DNA of 64,000 bases from NCBI GenBank assembly GCA_028283825.1, contig JAPWJW010000001.1, positions 1,612,001 to 1,676,000 on the forward strand. The letters run 5' to 3'. This document shows, piece after piece, positions 26,410 through 35,125 of the stretch. Made by a program: the position numbers and the translations under genes. The notes under the pieces were generated by a model. That model did no database searches. It was not told the DNA's origin and saw nothing but the letters and a program-made list of their open reading frames with translations. The DNA comes from Azospirillaceae bacterium (lineage in GTDB: Bacteria > Pseudomonadota > Alphaproteobacteria > Azospirillales > Azospirillaceae). How positions within the stretch are numbered: the stretch's first letter is position 1; every line of letters begins with the position of its first letter.

Positions 26410-27597
26410 TCAGCTGCCGAACAGCATGCGGTGCAGGCCGGCGCCCATGCGGCCGAACAGGCCCTTGCGCGGCACGTCGGCGGCGGCCTCCAGCGGGATT
26501 TCCACCGTCTGCAGGTCGGGCGCGGTGATGCGCAGGGTGGCGACGACGGCACCCTTGGCCACGGGGGCGGCCAGCGGCAGGTTACTTTCCACCGCCACCT
26601 TCATGCCCCGGCGCTGTTCGTTCGTCAGGGTGATCTTCAGTTCCTTGGCGATGGTGACCGGCACGCTGTCAGCGGTACCCAGCGACACCGGCAGGGTGTC
26701 CACCGTTTCGCCCGCCTTGAACAGGGCGTAGTCGTCGAACTCATGGAAGCCCCATTCCAGCACGCGGGCGGGCTCATCGGCACGGCTCTGCATGCTGGTC
26801 AGGCCGTTCATCACCAGCACCAGGCGGCGGTCGCCGCGCTTGGCGGAGGCGATCAGGCCATAGCCGCCGGCCTCGGTATGGCCGGTCTTCAGGCCGTCCA
26901 CGCCCATGTTGCGGTACAGCAGCGGGTTGCGGTTGCCCTGCTTGATCTTGTTGTAGGTGAACTCCAGCTCCGAGAAATAGTGATAGTACTCGGGGAAGTC
27001 GTGGATGGTGTGGATGGCCAGGACGGCCAGGTCATGCGCCGACGAATAGTGGTTGGCGTCGGGCAGGCCGGCGGCGTTGGTGAAGTTGCTGTCGTTCATG
27101 CCCATGTCGTGGGCGCGCTTGGTCATGTTGCGGCAGAAGGCTTCCTCCGTGCCGCCCAGGCCCTCGGCCAGGACGATGGTGGCATCGTTGCCGGACTGCA
27201 CCAGCACGCCGCGGATCAGATCCTCCACCTTCACGTTGGCGCCCAGCGGCAGGTACATGGTGGAGCCTTCGGTCTTGGCGCCGCCCAGGTCCCAGGCGCG
27301 CCGGCTGACCGGCAGGGTGTCCTCCAGCGACAGCTTGCCGTTCTTCAGCCGGTCGAAGACCATGTACATGGTCATGACCTTGCTCATCGACGACGTCGGC
27401 ATGTGCTGGTCGGCGTTCTTGGCGAACAGGACGGTACCGGTGTCGGCATCCATCAGGATGGCCTGGCGGGCTTCGGTATCGATGGTGGCGGCGTGCGCCG
27501 CCGACCCCAGCAGACCACCCAGCAGCCCTATCAGCATGCCCATCACCGGGGCGGCTTTCCTGACGGCGCCGCGCGTCGCCAAAACCTTCAGTTCCAT
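26410..27597 (-). CDS. dacC: D-alanyl-D-alanine carboxypeptidase (PBP5/6 family)
   Basis: A 395-residue periplasmic serine peptidase that trims the terminal D-Ala from peptidoglycan stem peptides. After a signal peptide (MLIGLLGGLLGSAAHAA) come SSMSKVMTMYM (the SxxK nucleophile), SGNDAT (SxN) and LKTGHT (KTG), all intact. The C-terminal beta domain is followed by an amphipathic segment, RKGLFGRMGAGLHRMLFG, which anchors such enzymes to the membrane surface. The open frame runs to 27777, but the ATG at 27597 has GAGGA upstream and starts the signal peptide. Two identical palindromic elements lie upstream. The product and rlpA, mltB and ydcF form a cell-wall group. Confidence 0.94.
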   Translation of the reverse strand: MELKVLATRGAVRKAAPVMGMLIGLLGGLLGSAAHAATIDTEARQAILMDADTGTVLFAKNADQHMPTSSMSKVMTMYMVFDRLKNGKLSLEDTLPVSRRAWDLGGAKTEGSTMYLPLGANVKVEDLIRGVLVQSGNDATIVLAEGLGGTEEAFCRNMTKRAHDMGMNDSNFTNAAGLPDANHYSSAHDLAVLAIHTIHDFPEYYHYFSELEFTYNKIKQGNRNPLLYRNMGVDGLKTGHTEAGGYGLIASAKRGDRRLVLVMNGLTSMQSRADEPARVLEWGFHEFDDYALFKAGETVDTLPVSLGTADSVPVTIAKELKITLTNEQRRGMKVAVESNLPLAAPVAKGAVVATLRITAPDLQTVEIPLEAAADVPRKGLFGRMGAGLHRMLFGS

Positions 27598-27655
27598 ACT
27601 GTCCTCTATCCCGACTGCGTGTCCGATAGCTTCAAAAATGAAGTACGTGTCGTTG

Positions 27656-27702
27656 GGGGCACTGAATGCCCCACCTGTTTCTCCGGGGCACTGAATGCCC
27701 CA
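27656..27702. promoter_or_regulatory. Duplicated palindrome upstream of dacC
   Basis: The 18-base element GGGGCACTGAATGCCCCA occurs twice, at 27656-27673 and 27685-27702. Each copy folds on itself (GGGGCA, loop CTGAA, TGCCCC). The start-to-start distance is 29 bases. They lie 59-105 bases before the dacC start in the rlpA-dacC gap, so they look like paired operators or paired leader hairpins. Confidence 0.6.
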
Positions 27703-27801
27703 TGGGCGGCCATCATGCCAGTTGCCAGACGGCCTATGGCCAAAATGTCCCATCGCCGGCCAGGGCTCAACCGCCATGGCCGGTGATGAGGCATGAACGG
27801 C

Positions 27802-28887
27802 TCACTCGACGATGACGCGGGCGCCGTTGTTGCCGTCGGCCACCACCTGGGCCAGCACCTGGTCGGCCTGTTCCGGGGTGTCCAGCGGGCCGACGCGGAC
27901 GCGGAAGAACTGCGTCCCGTTCACCATGGTCGGCGCCAGGAAGGACTTGCCGATGCCGGCCAGGCGGGCGCGCAGCTTGTTGGCGTTGTCGTACAGGGTG
28001 AAGGACCCGGCCTGGACGTAGATGCGCTTCACGCCCGGGCCCACCGCCACCTGCTCCACCACCGGGGCCGGCAGGAAGCGGCCGTCCGGTTCCGTCGTGC
28101 CGGGGATGGTGGTGGGGGCGGCGATGGCGGGCGCCGGCGTCGCGGGCTTGGCCGGGGCCAGGGCCTGGCCCTGCACCGTCACGCTGGGACGCGGGGCCGC
28201 CTTGGGCACGGGGCTGCCGTCGGCCATGGTGGTGGGCACCGGCGCGGCGGCGGCCGGCTCGTTCAAGGCCACCTGGGCGCCGCCGGACTGCATGGCGGCG
28301 GCGGCGATGGCGCGGCTTTCGTCCGCCAGGATCTGCACCCGCACCTTGGCCGTGCCCGCCTGTTCCATGCCCAGCAACTGGGCGGAGCGGCGCGACAGGT
28401 CGATGATGCGGCCGGCGGCGAAGGGGCCGCGGTCGTTGATGCGCACGACGATGGACCGGCCGTTGTCCAGGTTGGTCACCCGCACCAGGCTGGGCATGGG
28501 CAGCGTCTGGTGCGCCGCCGTCAGCTCATTCTGGTCGAAGGTCTCGCCATTGGCGGTGCGTTCCTGGTGGAAACCCGGGCCGTACCAGCTGGCGATACCG
28601 GTCTGGTCATAGTCGTAGTCGGCGCGCGGATAATACCAGATGCCGCCGATCTGGTAGGGCTGGCCCACCTTGTAGGTCGGCTGGCCCGCCACGGCGGCCG
28701 GCGCCGGCGTCTTGATGGAGACGGCGGGCGGCGGCGCCTCCTGCTTATGGGCGCAGCCGGCCATCAGCAGCGCGCCCAGCGACAGGCCGGCCCACGCCCC
28801 GGTCTTCACGAGGCGATACGTCACTTTACGGGATGCGGTGGGCATCGCCGACCGCGTCACCAGATTTGCCCGGCTCATCACTTGCAC
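27802..28887 (-). CDS. rlpA: RlpA-family septal lytic transglycosylase lipoprotein
   Basis: A 361-residue lipoprotein with a lipobox ending LLMAGC near residue 45. The double-psi beta-barrel has GIASWYGPGFHQERTANGE, LTAAHQTLPMPSLVRV and RINDRGPFAAGRIIDLS, which include the residues of the RlpA active cleft. A Pro/Ala linker leads to a C-terminal SPOR domain (RIYVQAGSFTLYDNANKL) that binds denuded peptidoglycan at the septum. The annotated start is a GTG at 28887; ATGs at 28878 and 28845 are equally possible. Flanked by dacC downstream and mltB upstream on the same strand. Confidence 0.93.
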   Translation of the reverse strand: MQVMSRANLVTRSAMPTASRKVTYRLVKTGAWAGLSLGALLMAGCAHKQEAPPPAVSIKTPAPAAVAGQPTYKVGQPYQIGGIWYYPRADYDYDQTGIASWYGPGFHQERTANGETFDQNELTAAHQTLPMPSLVRVTNLDNGRSIVVRINDRGPFAAGRIIDLSRRSAQLLGMEQAGTAKVRVQILADESRAIAAAAMQSGGAQVALNEPAAAAPVPTTMADGSPVPKAAPRPSVTVQGQALAPAKPATPAPAIAAPTTIPGTTEPDGRFLPAPVVEQVAVGPGVKRIYVQAGSFTLYDNANKLRARLAGIGKSFLAPTMVNGTQFFRVRVGPLDTPEQADQVLAQVVADGNNGARVIVE

Positions 28888-28921
28888 ACCGCTATGGATT
28901 GTGGCTGCACCCTACAACATC

Positions 28922-30028
28922 TCATTGCGCGGCGCCAAGTTGATCAGCCAGCAAACCCACCGTGGTCGCGAAATAAGTCGACCGGTTCCAGTTCATGATG
29001 GCGCGGTAATTGTCATAGACCAGGAAGGCACGGCCGTCCGGCCCATCGGGAATGACCAGCGAAGCCGACAGCGCGCGGGCCGGCAGCGCCTTGCCATCCA
29101 GCGTGCGCACGCCGGCCTTGCCCCATTCCGCCAGCGTCCGCTTCTTGTCCAGGCCGGCCGCGGCGGCCGTGTCCAAGCCCTTCGCGGGCAGCGTCACCTC
29201 CCGCCCCCAGGTGGTGTTGGCGTCCCAACCCACGGTGGATAGATAGTTGGCGGCGGACGCCAGCACGTCCGGCGTCTTGGTCCAGATGTCGCGCCGGCCG
29301 CAGCCGTCGAAATCCTGCGCGTACTTGAAAAAGGCGCTGGGCATGAACTGCACCTGGCCCATGGCGCCGGCCCACGATCCCTTCATGGTGGCGGGGTCGA
29401 CCTTGTCCTCCTCCACGATGCGCAGGGCCTGGATCAGTTCCTTGCGGAAATAGGCCGGGCGGCGGCCGTCATGCGCCAGGGTGGCCAGGGCGTCGATGAT
29501 GCGGAAACCGCCGGTGATCTTGCCGTAGTTGGTCTCCAGCCCCCACAGCGCCACAATGTACTGCGGCTGCACGTGGTAGCGGGCGCTGACCTGGGCCAGC
29601 AGCGCCGCGTTCTGGCGCATCAGTTCCCGCCCTTTCTGAATGCGGTCGTTGCTGACCACGCGGGATGCGTATGTGGCGAAGGTGACGGTGCCCTCCGGCT
29701 GCTTGCGGTCCAGGTCGATGACGCGGGGCAGTTCCTGGACGTTGGCCAGCGCCAGGTCCAGCGTGGCCTTGGAGATGCCCTGGGCCAGGGCGTCCTGGCG
29801 CACGCCGTCCAGCCAGCGGGCGAAGTCGGCCTGCTGTTCCGGGGTGATGACGGTCGGTGCCGGCGCCGGTGCGGCGGACGGTGCCGCAGGTGCGGCCGGG
29901 ACGGCGGGCTGCGGCGCGCTGGGCGCTGCCTGCGGGCCGCCGGCGCATCCTGTCAGCAACAAGACCGACAACAGGCCGGCGCCGGCGCTACGGGACAGGG
30001 TGGGACGGGCGGCGAACGGGCGGGTCAC
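28922..30028 (-). CDS. mltB: Lytic murein transglycosylase (MltB family)
   Basis: A 368-residue lipoprotein; lipobox LLLTGC near residue 28, then a Pro/Ala-rich linker. The catalytic domain has the Glu in VALWGLETNYGKITG, followed by FRIIDALATLAHDGRR and GSWAGAMGQVQFMPSAF, the MltB/GH103 signature. It cleaves the glycan strand between MurNAc and GlcNAc to form 1,6-anhydro ends. A C-terminal peptidoglycan-binding domain is absent. GTG start with AAGGA ten bases upstream. It lies 34 bases before rlpA in transcription order. Confidence 0.93.
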   Translation of the reverse strand: MTRPFAARPTLSRSAGAGLLSVLLLTGCAGGPQAAPSAPQPAVPAAPAAPSAAPAPAPTVITPEQQADFARWLDGVRQDALAQGISKATLDLALANVQELPRVIDLDRKQPEGTVTFATYASRVVSNDRIQKGRELMRQNAALLAQVSARYHVQPQYIVALWGLETNYGKITGGFRIIDALATLAHDGRRPAYFRKELIQALRIVEEDKVDPATMKGSWAGAMGQVQFMPSAFFKYAQDFDGCGRRDIWTKTPDVLASAANYLSTVGWDANTTWGREVTLPAKGLDTAAAAGLDKKRTLAEWGKAGVRTLDGKALPARALSASLVIPDGPDGRAFLVYDNYRAIMNWNRSTYFATTVGLLADQLGAAQ

Positions 30029-30083
30029 GAGGCGGCAATCCTTGGGAATGACGGCGAAGGGCGGGGCGGGAGTTAACGGGCGA

Positions 30084-30890
30084 TCACGGCGAATTGGTGG
30101 CGGGGCCGGGGAACAGGCTGTCGGTCCGGCCCAGCACGCGGTAGGCCACCAGGCCGATATACTCGTGCACCGACTGGGACAACAGGTCCAGGCCGCGCAG
30201 CAAATCGAAATCCGGCCGGTACAGCAAGACCTTGGGCGCCCGTATATCGACGGGATAGGGCACCACCGGCCAGCCGACGCGGCGGAAGATGCCCATGGAG
30301 CGGGGCATATGGAAGGCGGAGGTTACCAGCAGCCAGGTCTGGCCCGGTTGCGGGTGGACCAGGTCGCGGCTGAACAGGGCGTTTTCCCAGGTGTTGCGCG
30401 ATTGCCCCTCGAACACCACGCGGTTCAGGTCCATGCCCATTTCCTCCAGGGCGGCGCGGGCCACCGGCGCCTCTTTCTCCTCCGGGTCCATCACCTGGCC
30501 GGACCCGCCGGAAAAGACGATCTGGGCGTCGGGATAGCGCCGCGCCAGGTCCGGCACCACCATCAGGCGTTCGGCGGCGGCGTTGACCTCGGGCATGCCG
30601 GTTTCGGCGGCGGCCAACTGGTCGACCGATCCGCCCAGGATGATGATGCCGTCCACGTGCGCCGGCAGCGCCGCCGGGGCGGGGAATCGGGTTTCCAGCG
30701 TCCGCATGCTCCACGCCCCCACCGGCAGCAGGGCCACGGCCAGCAGCCCCAAGGCCGCGGCGCGGGCACAGCGCAGGGAACGGCGGCCCCGGTAGGCGCC
30801 GGCCAGGAACAGGCCCGCCAGCAATAGCAGCAACAATAGATTGCCCGGTGCCGTCAGCGCCCAGAAGATTTTCGATACGAGGAAACTCAA
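30084..30890 (-). CDS. YdcF-family (DUF218) membrane protein
   Basis: A 268-residue inner-membrane protein with two N-terminal helices (NLLLLLLLAGLFLAGAY and AALGLLAVALLPVGAW) and a periplasmic DUF218 domain: DGIIILGGSV, AQIVFSGGSG, FEGQSRNTWENA and LLVTSAFHMPRSMGIFRR. Relatives (YdcF, SanA, ElyC) affect envelope integrity and peptidoglycan precursor flow, but the biochemistry is uncertain. The start is TTG at 30890; I accept it because a perfect TAGGAGGGA lies just upstream. Heads the ydcF-mltB-rlpA-dacC run and is divergent from the EAL gene. Confidence 0.88.
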   Translation of the reverse strand: MSFLVSKIFWALTAPGNLLLLLLLAGLFLAGAYRGRRSLRCARAAALGLLAVALLPVGAWSMRTLETRFPAPAALPAHVDGIIILGGSVDQLAAAETGMPEVNAAAERLMVVPDLARRYPDAQIVFSGGSGQVMDPEEKEAPVARAALEEMGMDLNRVVFEGQSRNTWENALFSRDLVHPQPGQTWLLVTSAFHMPRSMGIFRRVGWPVVPYPVDIRAPKVLLYRPDFDLLRGLDLLSQSVHEYIGLVAYRVLGRTDSLFPGPATNSP

Positions 30891-31101
30891 GGTATTTCCC
30901 TCCTATAATTATTTTCCGGGCACTTAAACTAGGGTCGTGTCCGCCGCCATCCATGGCCCCTGATACGCGCCATGGGGTGATAGCGTCAGATTTTGTAGGA
31001 TTTGTCGAATATTGCGTGACGGCAGCAGTTTCCCCATGCGGCTGCGACAGGAAATGGTCTAAGGTCGTTTTCAACCCAGAACAGCCGGCCTTGCCCTGAT
31101 C

Positions 31102-32409
31102 GTGACCGAAGCCTGCCTAACCGTCGTCGCCAGTTCCGACGCGGCACCCAATGGTGCCGGTTTCATGCAGGACATACCCGCGTTCGCCCGCCGCATAGAC
31201 GAGCATCTGGCCGCGCACAACGGCCCCTGCGGCGTTCTGGTCATCGAAATCTCCCGCATGACGGAGCTTTACAAGCTTCTCGGCCAATCGGCGCTGGACG
31301 CGTCCATGGCCGTCATGGCCGAACGGGTGCTGAGCCTGTGCGGCAAGGCCGACGCCGTGTGCCGAATCGCCCGGGCCCAGTTCGCCGTCTTCCTGCCCAA
31401 CCTCAGCCACGCCAGCAAGGCGCTGTTCACCGCCTCGGCCGTGGCCGCGCGCGTGGCCGAACCGGTGCTGGTGGAAGGGCGCCTGCTGTACATGGTGGCC
31501 AAGATCGGCGTGGCCGTATCGCCCGACGACGGCACCGGCGGCCATGCCCTGATGCGCAACGCCGCCATCGCCCAGGGGGAGGTGGCCAAGTCCGGCTCCG
31601 TCAACTACCTGCATTATACCGAGCAGATGCGGGAACGGCTGCGCCACCAGTTGATCACCGAGACGGAGTTGCGCCAGGCCATCCTGGATGAGGCCTTCGT
31701 CCTGTATTACCAGCCCAAGGTGTCCATCACCGACGGCACCCCCATCGGGGGGGAGGCGCTGATCCGTTGGCACCACCCCACCCGGGGCCTGGTCTATCCC
31801 ATGGACTTCATCCCCATCGCCGAGGAAACCGGCCTGATGGTGCCCATCGGGGAATGGGCCTTGCGCGCCGCCTGCCGGCAGATCAAGTCCTGGATCGACG
31901 CCGGCCGCCAGCCGCTGCAGATCGCCGTCAACGTCTCGGAACGCCAGTTCCGCTGGGGCCACCTGCCGGCGCTGATCGACGTCCTGCTGCGGGAGACGGG
32001 CATCCCGCCCCACCTGCTACAGCTGGAAATCACCGAATCGGTGCTGCCGGAGGATCTGGAGGGCGCCCTGCGCCAGATGGCCTGGATCGCCGATTGCGGC
32101 GTGGCCCTGGCGCTGGATGATTTCGGCACCGGCTATTCCTCGCTGTCCTACCTGCGCGAACTGCCGCTGGACTGCCTGAAGGTGGACCGCAAGTTCGTGC
32201 AGGACATGGAACAGGACACCAGCACCCGCCATATCGTCCAGGCCATCGTCGCCATGGCCAAGGCCATGGGGCTGAAGGTGGTGGCCGAAGGCGTGGAGAC
32301 CGAGATCGAACGCGGACTGCTGCGCGGCATGGGGGTGGAGGAAGGCCAGGGCTACCTGTTCGCCCGGCCCCTGCCCGTCAAGGAGTTCGAGGTGTTTTGC
32401 GGTATTTGA
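31102..32409 (+). CDS. c-di-GMP phosphodiesterase with degenerate GGDEF and intact EAL domain
   Basis: A 435-residue cytoplasmic protein. Residues about 20-170 fold like a GGDEF domain, but the active motif reads ARAQFAVFL, so it is not a cyclase. The EAL domain has GGEALIRWHHP, INVSERQ-type AVNVSERQFRWG, LQLEITESVL, LDDFGTGYSSLSYL, LKVDRKFV and VVAEGVETE, giving all metal and catalytic residues needed to hydrolyse c-di-GMP. No sensor or membrane part is seen. It starts at GTG with a weak ribosome site. It is convergent with a PilZ gene 12 bases away, and the divergent ydcF shares its 211-base upstream region. Confidence 0.93.
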   Translation: MTEACLTVVASSDAAPNGAGFMQDIPAFARRIDEHLAAHNGPCGVLVIEISRMTELYKLLGQSALDASMAVMAERVLSLCGKADAVCRIARAQFAVFLPNLSHASKALFTASAVAARVAEPVLVEGRLLYMVAKIGVAVSPDDGTGGHALMRNAAIAQGEVAKSGSVNYLHYTEQMRERLRHQLITETELRQAILDEAFVLYYQPKVSITDGTPIGGEALIRWHHPTRGLVYPMDFIPIAEETGLMVPIGEWALRAACRQIKSWIDAGRQPLQIAVNVSERQFRWGHLPALIDVLLRETGIPPHLLQLEITESVLPEDLEGALRQMAWIADCGVALALDDFGTGYSSLSYLRELPLDCLKVDRKFVQDMEQDTSTRHIVQAIVAMAKAMGLKVVAEGVETEIERGLLRGMGVEEGQGYLFARPLPVKEFEVFCGI

Positions 32410-32421
32410 GGCGCGATGGCC

Positions 32422-32802
32422 TTAAGCGTCCGGCCGCGCTTCCGGCCCATGGCCACCCCGCGCGCTGTCAGCGCCGGTGGCGCGCACCCAGCCGGCAACA
32501 ATCGCGCCTACGCCGTCCTTCTGAAATTCGATGCCGACCCCACGCTCGGTCCGGCGAACGATGCGCACCGCGGCGGCCACGGGCACGCCCGGCAGGCGCA
32601 GGGTTCCCGTCGTGCCCACCGGCGCGTCGGGGCCCGGTGACAGGAAGGCGCCGCTGGCCGACACATCGGCGATGCGGCAGGTGACCACGGCGTCGCCACA
32701 GCTCAACTGCACCTCGCTGTCCACCGCCAGGCGGTCATACGTCCGGCGGTTGCTGAGTCTGACCAGGCTGGACATGATGCGCTTGAAACCGGTCCAAGCC
32801 AT
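32422..32802 (-). CDS. PilZ-domain c-di-GMP receptor
   Basis: A 126-residue protein consisting of a single PilZ domain. The c-di-GMP motifs are intact: RRTYDR (RxxxR) near residue 18-24 and DVSASGAFLSP (D/NxSxxG) about 30 residues later. Beyond this lie a strand-rich barrel and a charged, probably disordered tail. The frame is open to 32919; I chose the ATG at 32802 because GGGAGGGGG is directly upstream. It converges with the phosphodiesterase gene. No effector domain is attached, so it must act through a partner, which the sequence does not reveal. Confidence 0.88.
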   Translation of the reverse strand: MAWTGFKRIMSSLVRLSNRRTYDRLAVDSEVQLSCGDAVVTCRIADVSASGAFLSPGPDAPVGTTGTLRLPGVPVAAAVRIVRRTERGVGIEFQKDGVGAIVAGWVRATGADSARGGHGPEARPDA

Positions 32803-32998
32803 GAATTGCCCCCTCCCCATCGGGACGCCCGTCCAGGCCCGACGGGGCGTGGAGGCATCGGCATCCCGCGAATTCCACTGTGCCGTCAATCCCGGCTGGA
32901 TGCAAACGCCCGCCGCCAAGGCCCCTCAAGCGAGGGGATATGCCGGGCGCGACACCTTGAGGTTCCGGCCCGGAACCGTTCCGATACCGGAATGGTCT

Positions 32999-33307
32999 TT
33001 ATGAGTCATGGAGACGATTGGGTCGCGGCCGTCCATCCGGGGGATTGGCACGGGTATCGGCCAAGTCCCGGATATACGATTCCAATTCCTGGCGTTCAAC
33101 CGGCGTGGCATTGGCGTAAGCCTTGGTGCCGCGGATGCCCGACAGCATCTCGGCCGCCTTGGAGAGCGTCCGGTCGGCGATTCCGGCCCGGTCCGCCGCC
33201 CATTGCTCCGTCTTGTGCGCACGGCCGGGCGGACTGGCGTTGTCATCGCCACCCGGATGGGCTCCCGCCGCGGTGCTGTTTCCGCGATCCTCTGGAGGAT
33301 GGGACAT
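32999..33307 (-). CDS. Small hypothetical protein
   Basis: A 102-residue polar protein starting MSHPPEDRGNST and ending RPNRLHDS. The first 30 residues are Gly/Pro/Asp-rich and probably disordered. The middle (ADRTLSKAAEMLSGIRGTKAYANATP) is helical, and ERQELESYIRDLADTR is a second helix. GGGGAG nine bases before the ATG supports it being a real gene, rather than the longer overlapping frame 32926-33339. No signal peptide or known domain. Function unknown. Confidence 0.6.
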   Translation of the reverse strand: MSHPPEDRGNSTAAGAHPGGDDNASPPGRAHKTEQWAADRAGIADRTLSKAAEMLSGIRGTKAYANATPVERQELESYIRDLADTRANPPDGRPRPNRLHDS

Positions 33308-33493
33308 GGTCCAGCGTCTCCCCTGTCGCTGCGAAACAATGTCTACAACCTAGACAATCATAAGCTCAGCGAAATGATGCTGAATACCTGGCTTGGGGGA
33401 TAGCCCGAAAGAGGCATACCACCCAACGACCACCACGACCCGGGGAGAGGCCGCAAGCACGGCGGGAAGATGCACCAGGTCTGGTACAGGGCC

Positions 33494-34270
33494 TCAGTTG
33501 TGCTGAACCGGATTGTCCACCGGCCCCACGACCTTCAAGGGCGGGGCGGTATCACCCGGTTCATCGACATGGGCCTGCAGCACCTTGTGCACCGATTGGC
33601 CGATCATGCGGATCTCATCGAATTGGGTGACCAACTCGAAACAAAACAGGAAAGCCAGGGTATAACAGGGGGCGGGGAAACGCATCATGACCCGCAGGAT
33701 AGGGCTGGCGTACAGCGTCCGGACACGGTCACGGGTCATGACATAGGTGATCAGGACCCCGATCAGGGCGCCGCCCAGTACATCCGTGGGGTAGTGCAGC
33801 CCGAGATAGACCCGCACCAGGCAGACGAAGACCGCCGTATAGATCATGGCCAGCACGCCGACCCAGGGCCAGATCAGCAAGATGCCGGTGGAGACCGACA
33901 TCCACAGCATGGCGTGGTCGCTGGGGAAGGAACTCCACGTCCGCAGGATGGTCTCGGTCGTGCCGGTCAGGGGGAAGTGATAGGGCAGCGAGGCGTCGTA
34001 CATCGGCCGCTCGCGAAAGGGCAGGAAGTGGGCCAGGCCGCGCCCGACCATCAAGGCCACCATGCCGCTGGCGAAAGTGGCCACCACCATCTCCTTCTCC
34101 CATACCCCGCGCTTGCCGCCACGGAACCACACCCACCACAGGACGGCCACGGGGAACAGGCCCTTGAACATGGCGAAGTCGGCGATGGTATGGATGGCGT
34201 GGTTCACCACCTCGGATGTGAAGGCGTGCGTTGTCAGGAACGCCTGGATGGTGGCATCGAACCAGTTCAT
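33494..34270 (-). CDS. PAP2-family membrane phosphatase
   Basis: A 258-residue polytopic protein with about six helices. The three phosphatase motifs are visible: a first motif around FLPFRERPMYD, SSFPSDHAMLW (SDH in place of the usual SGH) and VRVYLGLHYPTDVLGG (RxxxxxHxxxD). Such enzymes dephosphorylate lipid or undecaprenyl diphosphate carriers. The frame opens at 34372, but the ATG at 34270 has AAGGAGACAGG upstream. It lies alone between a small hypothetical gene and a Nudix gene. The SDH variant is worth noting, but the catalytic His is kept. Confidence 0.88.
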   Translation of the reverse strand: MNWFDATIQAFLTTHAFTSEVVNHAIHTIADFAMFKGLFPVAVLWWVWFRGGKRGVWEKEMVVATFASGMVALMVGRGLAHFLPFRERPMYDASLPYHFPLTGTTETILRTWSSFPSDHAMLWMSVSTGILLIWPWVGVLAMIYTAVFVCLVRVYLGLHYPTDVLGGALIGVLITYVMTRDRVRTLYASPILRVMMRFPAPCYTLAFLFCFELVTQFDEIRMIGQSVHKVLQAHVDEPGDTAPPLKVVGPVDNPVQHN

Positions 34271-34585
34271 GACCCTGTCTCCTTCCGGCCGGCCCATCGC
34301 GCGGGCAAACCGTCCCCATTCCCGGCCGCCATATGATCGGCCGGGTCGTGGCACCACCCCTGCTTGCCCCAAGGAAGGGTCGGCTGGCGCCCGGAAGAAC
34401 GGACGGCGTCGGTCGCCAGGGGCGACGGACCGTCACGGCAACGACTTCCGATTGCCAATAAAATGTAACAAAAAGTTTATAATCGCCGGACGGCTTCACC
34501 AAAGCCGATATTCGGGCATAGCCCCCTTGGCCTGATCGCGACAGAAATGTTGCGATCACCCTATCCCGAAAGCCGCAGACGAACC
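34271..34585. other. Non-coding region between PAP2 and Nudix genes
   Basis: No gene seen. 34450-34490 is AT-rich (AAATGTAACAAAAAGTTTATAATC) in part and likely holds the PAP2 promoter. A near-perfect dyad is at 34533-34558 next to the Nudix stop. Confidence 0.5.
34533..34558 (-). terminator. Dyad downstream of the Nudix gene
   Basis: TGATCGCGACA (34533-34543), a four-base loop GAAA, and TGTTGCGATCA (34548-34558); ten of eleven pairs match. It starts 27 bases beyond the Nudix stop on the minus strand and has no T-run, so terminator or operator are both possible. Confidence 0.45.
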
Positions 34586-35017
34586 CTACAAGGGGGTATA
34601 GGTGCTTCCGTTGGCCAGGGCCTGGAGCGCCAGTTCCACCGGCCGGAACAGGGGCTGTGGCAACGCGTCGGGCGCGTACCAGCCCCAGTCGGCGATCTTG
34701 TGCGGCTCCAGCACCTGCGGCTCGCCCGGTTCCACCTCCTCCGCCAGGAACTGGATGTCCACGTAGTGCCGGTCATAGGCCAGGATGTTGTGCAGGCAGA
34801 GGAAACGCAGGCGCCGCACCACCAGGCCGCACTCCTCCCGCACCTCGCGGATGGCGCATTCCTCGAAGGTCTCGCCGTATTCCAGGTGGCCGCCGCACCA
34901 GGAATAGCTGCCGTCGCCATGGCTGTTGCGCCGGCGGCCCAACAGGATCCGCCCTTCCCGCTGGATCAGGACACCAATGCCGACTTTGGGCGCTTGCTGG
35001 GCTACGGGTTGGGTCAT
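34586..35017 (-). CDS. Nudix hydrolase
   Basis: A 143-residue nucleotide pyrophosphatase. A Nudix box is complete at residues about 42-64, from GGHLEYGETFEE to REVREECGL. Starts with VGIGVLIQREGRILLGRRR and has CLHNILAYDRHYVDIQFLA in the core, which resembles the dCTP/8-oxo-dGTP-type pyrophosphatases of the nucleotide-triphosphate branch. Substrate cannot be set by sequence alone. AGGA is eight bases before the ATG. It is divergent from the SRAP gene. Confidence 0.9.
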   Translation of the reverse strand: MTQPVAQQAPKVGIGVLIQREGRILLGRRRNSHGDGSYSWCGGHLEYGETFEECAIREVREECGLVVRRLRFLCLHNILAYDRHYVDIQFLAEEVEPGEPQVLEPHKIADWGWYAPDALPQPLFRPVELALQALANGSTYTPL

Positions 35018-35125
35018 GGCGCGTTCCTGCCTACCAGGTATGGAATTGACGGGACGCCAGCAGTATCATGACCGTACGATGCCCGCCAACGGGGCACGCC
35101 CGTCCTCCTGGGAGAATTGCCTGTC

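Noticed and set aside
32926-33339. 137-residue minus-strand frame overlapping the small hypothetical gene
   Set aside because: Arg/Pro-rich shadow; the 102-residue frame has a proper GGGGAG ribosome site and helical segments.
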